Shown: positions 60,013 through 64,000 of the stretch, in pieces
How the letters are laid out: every line of letters starts with the position of its first letter
Numbering within the stretch: the stretch's first letter is position 1
NCBI GenBank assembly: GCA_900546365.1
Contig: URCF01000008.1
Location: forward strand, 22,346 to 86,345
DNA: 64,000 nt
From: an uncultured Porphyromonadaceae bacterium
GTDB taxonomy: Bacteria; Bacteroidota; Bacteroidia; Bacteroidales; Muribaculaceae
Direction: 5' to 3'
Program-made: the position numbers and the translations under genes
Notes under the pieces: generated by a model
What the model was told of the DNA's origin: nothing
The model's input: the letters and a program-made list of their open reading frames with translations, nothing else
Database searches by the model: none

Positions 60013-61215
60013 CTAAAATTTCATTTTGCTCAGGCGCTCCACAGCCTTGAGGGTGTTGGTGTGGGAGGAGAATGCCGTGATTCGGAAATATCCCTCGCCC
60101 GATGGGCCGAACCCCACTCCGGGTGTCACCACGATATGGCACCGGTGGAGCAGCTCGTCGAAGAATTCCCAGGAGCTCGTGCCCGAGGGGGTGCGCACCC
60201 ATATATACGGGGCATTGATGCCACCCCATGCCTCAAGGCCGGCTTGGGCCAACCCTTGGCGGAGTGTAGCGGCATTGCGCATATAATATGCCACCGTTGC
60301 TGCCACCTGCTCGCGGCCTTGTGGGGTATAGAGAGCTTCGGCTCCGCGCTGCACCACATAGCTTGCGCCGTTGAATTTGGTGGTCTGACGCCTGAGCCAT
60401 AGCGCATTGAGGCTCACCTCGCTACCATCGGCATACACACCTTTGAGAGCCTTGGGCACCACTGTATAGCCACACCGCAGCCCTGTGAATCCTGCCGTCT
60501 TGGAAAAGCTGCGCACCTCGATAGCCACCTCCTTTGCGCCCTCGATCTCGTAAATCGAATGGGGCACATCATCCTCGGAGATATACGCCTCGTAGGCCGA
60601 ATCAAACAGTATCAGCGCACCGTGGCTCCGCGCATATTCCACCCATTTGGCCAGCTGGCTGCGGGTGAGCGTGGTGCCGGTGGGGTTGTTGGGGTAACAG
60701 AGATATATCAGTTCGGGAGCACCGGTAGGGAGAGCCGGCACAAATCCGTTGTCGGCCACGCATGGGAGCAGTTCGATGTCGGTGCGTCCGGCCATGATGT
60801 TGGAATCCACATACACGGGATACACAGGGTCGGTCACCGCTACTTTGCAGCTCTGTGCGATAATGTCGCTAAGATTGCCGATATCGCTCTTGGCGCCATC
60901 GCTGATGAATAGTTCATCAATACCCAGCTCCACACCTAAAGGCGCATAGTCGTGGGCCACAATGCACTCACGCAGGAAAGCATACCCCTGTTCGGGGCCG
61001 TAGCCGTGGAATGTGGTCCGGTCGGATTCATCCCTCACACCCCGCATCATACCCTCTATGGCTGCGGGAGAGATGGGGAGGGTGACATCGCCTATGCCCA
61101 TCCGTATGATCTCGGCATCGGGATGGGATGAGCTGTATGCAGCCACCTTGCGCGCTATCTCTGAAAACAGATAGGAGGGTGACAGCATACTGAAATTGTC
61201 ATTGACATGTATCAT
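60013..61215 (-). CDS. dapL: LL-diaminopimelate aminotransferase
   Basis: A 400-residue class I/II PLP aminotransferase that makes LL-diaminopimelate directly from tetrahydrodipicolinate. Family blocks are SPSYLFSEIARKVAAYSSSH, IRMGIGDVTLPISPAAIEGM, FISDGAKSDIGNLSDII, VTDPVYPVYVDSNIMAG, LCYPNNPTGTTLTRSQLAKW, and the PLP Lys in VRSFSKTAGFTGLRCGYTVV. It overlaps the dapF stop by four bases and precedes glnN by 18. Together with DapF this gives meso-diaminopimelate for peptidoglycan and lysine. Confidence 0.95.
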   Translation of the reverse strand: MIHVNDNFSMLSPSYLFSEIARKVAAYSSSHPDAEIIRMGIGDVTLPISPAAIEGMMRGVRDESDRTTFHGYGPEQGYAFLRECIVAHDYAPLGVELGIDELFISDGAKSDIGNLSDIIAQSCKVAVTDPVYPVYVDSNIMAGRTDIELLPCVADNGFVPALPTGAPELIYLCYPNNPTGTTLTRSQLAKWVEYARSHGALILFDSAYEAYISEDDVPHSIYEIEGAKEVAIEVRSFSKTAGFTGLRCGYTVVPKALKGVYADGSEVSLNALWLRRQTTKFNGASYVVQRGAEALYTPQGREQVAATVAYYMRNAATLRQGLAQAGLEAWGGINAPYIWVRTPSGTSSWEFFDELLHRCHIVVTPGVGFGPSGEGYFRITAFSSHTNTLKAVERLSKMKF

Positions 61216-62075
61216 CTCGAGCAGTTTTTCTCTTTACGAAAATATATTCCTTCACACACTGTTTCCGCCGGGCCGGTCATATATACATTGCCGTCGGAGC
61301 GCCACTCTATCAGCAACTCGCCTCCAGGGAGTCTGACAGTAGCCTTGCGTCCGGTGAGGGAGTTGAGCACCGCGGCCACAACAGTGGCGCACGCACCTGT
61401 GCCGCAGGCCATTGTCACACCGCTGCCGCGTTCCCACACCTGCATCTCAATCACATCCGGACCCACCACCGAAGCAAATTCTATATTGGCTCTGTCGGGC
61501 CACATAGGGTGATTTTCAAGCTCCGGCCCCACAGAATGGATTGGAAGACGGCGAAGCGACGGGAGAAATATCACCCCATGGGGGTTGCCCATCGACACAG
61601 CCGTGAGCTTCACCTCGCCTATTGAAGTATGCACCGGTGCACCCACCATCTCGCCGTCGGACAGCACCGGCACCTGCGAGGGAATGAGCGAAGGCGCACC
61701 CATATCAACGGTAACGCTCTCCACTTCCCCATCGGTGGGGCTGACATGCAGCTCAAGAGTGCGGATACCGGCAAGAGTTTCCAGCGTAATGACGCACTTG
61801 CGGGTCAGATGGCGGTCGTACACATATTTGCCCACACACCTGCTGCCATTGCCACACATCTTGGCCTCCGAGCCATCAGCATTGAAAATTCTCATTTTGA
61901 AGTCGGCCACATCGCTCGGCTCAATGAGGATAATGCCGTCGCTGCCAACCCCGGTGTGGCGTTGGCTCATGGCAATGGAAAGTTCTGAAAGTGAATGGGG
62001 TTCTTTGTCGGGACAATGAATATACAGATAATCATTGCCCAATCCGTGCATCTTGGTAAATGAGATTTCACTCAT
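61212..62075 (-). CDS. dapF: Diaminopimelate epimerase
   Basis: A 287-residue PLP-independent epimerase that converts LL- to meso-diaminopimelate. The ATG at 62075 (MSEISFTKMHGLGNDYLYI) is preferred over a TTG four codons upstream. The two catalytic cysteines are in IFNADGSEAKMCGNGSRCVG and GSGVTMACGTGACATVVAAV, and the GNPHGVIF and NIEFASVV blocks are present. It is the first gene of dapF-dapL-glnN, with a -7 box 26 bases upstream and an ATGA overlap to dapL. Confidence 0.96.
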   Translation of the reverse strand: MSEISFTKMHGLGNDYLYIHCPDKEPHSLSELSIAMSQRHTGVGSDGIILIEPSDVADFKMRIFNADGSEAKMCGNGSRCVGKYVYDRHLTRKCVITLETLAGIRTLELHVSPTDGEVESVTVDMGAPSLIPSQVPVLSDGEMVGAPVHTSIGEVKLTAVSMGNPHGVIFLPSLRRLPIHSVGPELENHPMWPDRANIEFASVVGPDVIEMQVWERGSGVTMACGTGACATVVAAVLNSLTGRKATVRLPGGELLIEWRSDGNVYMTGPAETVCEGIYFRKEKNCSR

Positions 62076-62100
62076 GCGGTATCCCAATATTTGATGCGTG

Positions 62101-62108
62101 CAAATTTA
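62101..62108 (-). promoter_or_regulatory. -7 box of the dapF-dapL-glnN operon
   Basis: The minus strand reads TAAATTTG, an exact TAnnTTTG, 25 bases before the dapF ATG. Confidence 0.6.
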
Positions 62109-62152
62109 CAGATTTTTTTTGCACCCTCGCACCTCCCGCACCATTTTTTCTC

Positions 62153-62185
62153 AAAAAAAATAGGCCGGAGATAATCCCCGACCTA
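62153..62185 (-). terminator. Intrinsic terminator of the amylase gene
   Basis: TAGGCCGG (62161-62168) pairs with CCGACCTA (62178-62185) with one G-T pair, and eight T follow on the minus strand (62160-62153). Confidence 0.88.
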
Positions 62186-62206
62186 AATATATGGTTACGC
62201 AGTTCT

Positions 62207-63631
62207 CTACTTCATGAGCAGATAGGATGTGAGCGGTTCAAGCTTGCCGCTCACTTTTCCGCCTTTGACGGTGAACGAGGCTTTGTGCACGGCATCGGTA
62301 TATACTCCATCGGGAAGGGTGGTGTCCATCTTCACGGTGCGAGCTTTGTCGGTGAAATTGACAAGAGCGGCGCCTTTCTCACCACGGGCCACCTGAGCCA
62401 CTTCGCCCTTGGGTGTGGTGAATATCCGCTCCGGCTCACCGGCCATTGCTGCGCGGAAACGGTTTACTGCCACCACTTCGGGGTGCTTGAATTCATCGTT
62501 GCCTTTTGGCCCCACGAGGTTGTTGCCCCAGTAGTTGCTGCGGGTGCTTCCGGCAGGACGGCTGAAGAAAAGCGGTGTGCCGTGCTGGCGGGCAGTGAGG
62601 AACACCCAACCCATTCTCACCTGTTCATCGGTGAGGTGAGCCGATTCGTGGTGATTGCAGTAAGTGTCGTGACTCTCCACCCATGTGACGAGCGAATCGG
62701 GGGAGGCGGTATGGTGCCAAGACACGAGATCCTCGGCCAAGGCATCGCCCTTTTCAAGAGCGGTGCGCAGTGCGTGGCCGTAATTGCTCGCAGTGACATC
62801 CAGAAATTCGGTGTACTCCTTTTCCTTCACGTTCTTATCCTGAAGCACCTCACCATATATGAACAGCGAATCGGGCATCAGAAGACTCAGCCCTTTGGCA
62901 GCCTCACGACCGGTGGCCACAGGCCAGAAATTGTTGCGCCGGGCCTTGGCATCCAGGGGGTCGGAAGGGAGACCGATATGCTTGGCGGTGTCGTAGCGGA
63001 ATCCTCGAGCGCCGAGATTGATCAGGTCGTTGACATACTGCATGTAGTAGTACTGGAAATCGGGATTCTCGGTGTTCACATCAGGCAGTCCGCCCATTTC
63101 GCCGGTGGTGCACTGGTAGCGGTCATTCCACTCGGTGATGGGTGTGAACCCGTTGGCATGAAACAGATTCTCATGACCACCCACAGCATTGTCAAGATCG
63201 GGGAGCACCGCAGTGTGGTCCACAGCGGTGTGGTTGGGGAGCACATCCACTATCACCTGCACATTGTATTTTCTCGCGCTGTCGCACATGGCTTTGAATT
63301 CATCCCTTGTGCCAAGCAGATAATTGCCGATTTTCCAATCAGTGGGCTGATAGTAATAGTACCACTTACCTTGGATGGAATCACCCTCCTGGCTGAACAG
63401 AGCCTTACCACCGTTGTCGCCCACAAAGCAGGTGTTTGCCGGCGAAGTCTGCACAAAAGCGTAGCCCGCATCGGCAATATCCTTCATATTGTCGGCAATA
63501 GTGTTGAAGCTCCATGACCACGCATGAAGAATTGCTTGGGTTTCAGTGTTGCCCACACGCCCGTGGCGCGGGGAAGCCATAGCTGAAGCGCATACGCACC
63601 CTGCCAAGGCAATCAACAAAAATTTTTTCAT
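62207..63631 (-). CDS. Exported GH13 alpha-amylase
   Basis: A 474-residue exported amylase with signal KKFLLIALAGCVCASAMASP. The GH13 regions are complete: I VDVLPNHT, II GFRYDTAKH with the nucleophile Asp, III LFIYGEVLQDKN with the acid Glu, and IV WVESHDTYCN with the third Asp. The C-terminal domain is a small beta-sandwich (ALVNFTDKARTVKMDTTLPD). No lipobox or T9SS tail is present, so it is probably periplasmic or released. No SusC/D genes are near. It probably cleaves starch or maltodextrin. Upstream, TATCTTTA on the minus strand (63678-63671) is one base from a -7 consensus. Confidence 0.93.
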   Translation of the reverse strand: MKKFLLIALAGCVCASAMASPRHGRVGNTETQAILHAWSWSFNTIADNMKDIADAGYAFVQTSPANTCFVGDNGGKALFSQEGDSIQGKWYYYYQPTDWKIGNYLLGTRDEFKAMCDSARKYNVQVIVDVLPNHTAVDHTAVLPDLDNAVGGHENLFHANGFTPITEWNDRYQCTTGEMGGLPDVNTENPDFQYYYMQYVNDLINLGARGFRYDTAKHIGLPSDPLDAKARRNNFWPVATGREAAKGLSLLMPDSLFIYGEVLQDKNVKEKEYTEFLDVTASNYGHALRTALEKGDALAEDLVSWHHTASPDSLVTWVESHDTYCNHHESAHLTDEQVRMGWVFLTARQHGTPLFFSRPAGSTRSNYWGNNLVGPKGNDEFKHPEVVAVNRFRAAMAGEPERIFTTPKGEVAQVARGEKGAALVNFTDKARTVKMDTTLPDGVYTDAVHKASFTVKGGKVSGKLEPLTSYLLMK

Positions 63632-63896
63632 TATGATATCTTTAATAGTTATGATGTAAGTATAATGCCGTAAAGATACAAATATTTTTCAAATCATCCA
63701 TCACCTCCAACAATTCCCTCCGACAATGCCATAAATCTATGTTTTATAATATATAAATCACTCTTGCAAGAGGCCGTTTTTAGCATTATATTGCATTGCG
63801 AAACAAAAGCCAACATTGAGAAATAACTTTTTCATAAGTCAAACTTAGACATTACAATAAAGAAATCCACTGACGTTAAGTACTATGTGTAAGTGA
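63632..63896. other. AT-rich intergenic region upstream of the amylase gene
   Basis: About 265 bases with no protein gene that I can support. It should hold the amylase promoter. Besides the near-consensus box at 63671-63678, TAAGTTTG on the minus strand (63847-63840) is an exact TAnnTTTG but would leave a leader of ~200 bases. Confidence 0.45.
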
Positions 63897-63924
63897 CAAA
63901 GGATGCTCGGGAGAGCATCCTTTG
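63897..63924 (+). terminator. Orphan perfect hairpin near the right edge
   Basis: CAAAGGATGCTC (63897-63908) and GAGCATCCTTTG (63913-63924) form a perfect 12-bp stem with a 4-base loop. CCTTTATATG follows on the plus strand. No plus-strand gene lies to its left within 10 kb, so what it would end is unclear. Confidence 0.6.
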
Positions 63925-63970
63925 CCTTTATATGACTTATAAGAATTATCAGACTCATCACCCCGCCAAC

Positions 63971-64000
63971 AAAAAAAAGCCGCGGCAGGATTTCCTGTCG
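63971..64000 (-). terminator. Probable terminator of a gene beyond the right edge
   Basis: The last bases form an inverted repeat (GGCAGGA/TCCTGTC, one mismatch) that is cut by the window edge. On the minus strand it is followed by GCGGC and eight T. It should end a minus-strand gene that lies to the right. Confidence 0.6.

Noticed and set aside
1..64000. CRISPR arrays, tRNA or rRNA genes, insertion sequences, prophage
   Set aside because: No regular repeat-spacer pattern, cloverleaf, rRNA block, transposase or phage protein was seen on either strand.

Overview
The window is chromosomal DNA from a member of the Bacteroidales, most likely the family Muribaculaceae (inference). The evidence is repeated TAnnTTTG -7 boxes (several with TTTG 19-21 bases upstream), a type III glutamine synthetase, LL-diaminopimelate aminotransferase, a P. 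gingivalis-like Mfa fimbrial operon, secreted proteins with T9SS-like C-terminal tails, a gingipain-family peptidase, and a fairly high GC content with dense coding. I see no rRNA, tRNA, CRISPR array, transposase or phage gene.

Layout. 1-5.4 kb: the 3' part of a secreted endonuclease I-like protein, then pheT and a YebC-family gene. 5.5-9.1 kb: a minus-strand, AT-rich pair made of an LRR protein and a C25 (gingipain-like) peptidase. 9.4-17.1 kb: a tightly packed exporter unit (adaptor, ABC ATPase, two FtsX-type permeases, TolC-like channel) followed by its own response regulator and histidine kinase. 17.1-24.4 kb: M48 and M6 metallopeptidases, a GH95 fucosidase-type enzyme and an uncharacterised ATP-grasp-like gene. 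24.4-34 kb: housekeeping genes (DNA alkyl-transferase, lipid kinase, ArnT-like glycosyltransferase, YchF, nucleoside phosphorylase, DprA, thioesterase, ROK sugar kinase, MscS channel). 34.3-40.2 kb: recJ, recQ and dnaG. 40.2-42.9 kb: an argR-argC pair with altered key residues, and galK. 43.2-53.7 kb: a seven-gene Mfa-type fimbrial operon. 53.7-63.6 kb: a long PurF-like protein, a thioredoxin lipoprotein, a flavin reductase, malate dehydrogenase, a dapF-dapL-glnN operon and an exported GH13 amylase. The last 370 bases hold hairpins but no gene that I can support.

How the genes work together. The exporter and its two-component system probably form one envelope-stress or drug-response unit; its regulator is built like an NtrC protein that lacks the AAA+ domain. 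The fimbrial operon encodes accessory envelope proteins, the shaft subunit, an anchor, two further lipoproteins and a TlpA-like thiol protein. A strong terminator just after the shaft gene probably sets subunit stoichiometry. Secreted peptidases, a fucosidase and an amylase fit a gut commensal that feeds on host and dietary glycans and protein.

The least ordinary items are the ArgR/ArgC pair (ArgC lacks its catalytic Cys, ArgR lacks one arginine-binding Asp), the GH95 promoter bracketed by a 13-bp inverted repeat, the AAA+-less regulator, the MscS channel with an extra charged segment, and the fimbrial operon with its internal terminator and terminal thiol protein. I did not find a clearly new defence or mobile system.
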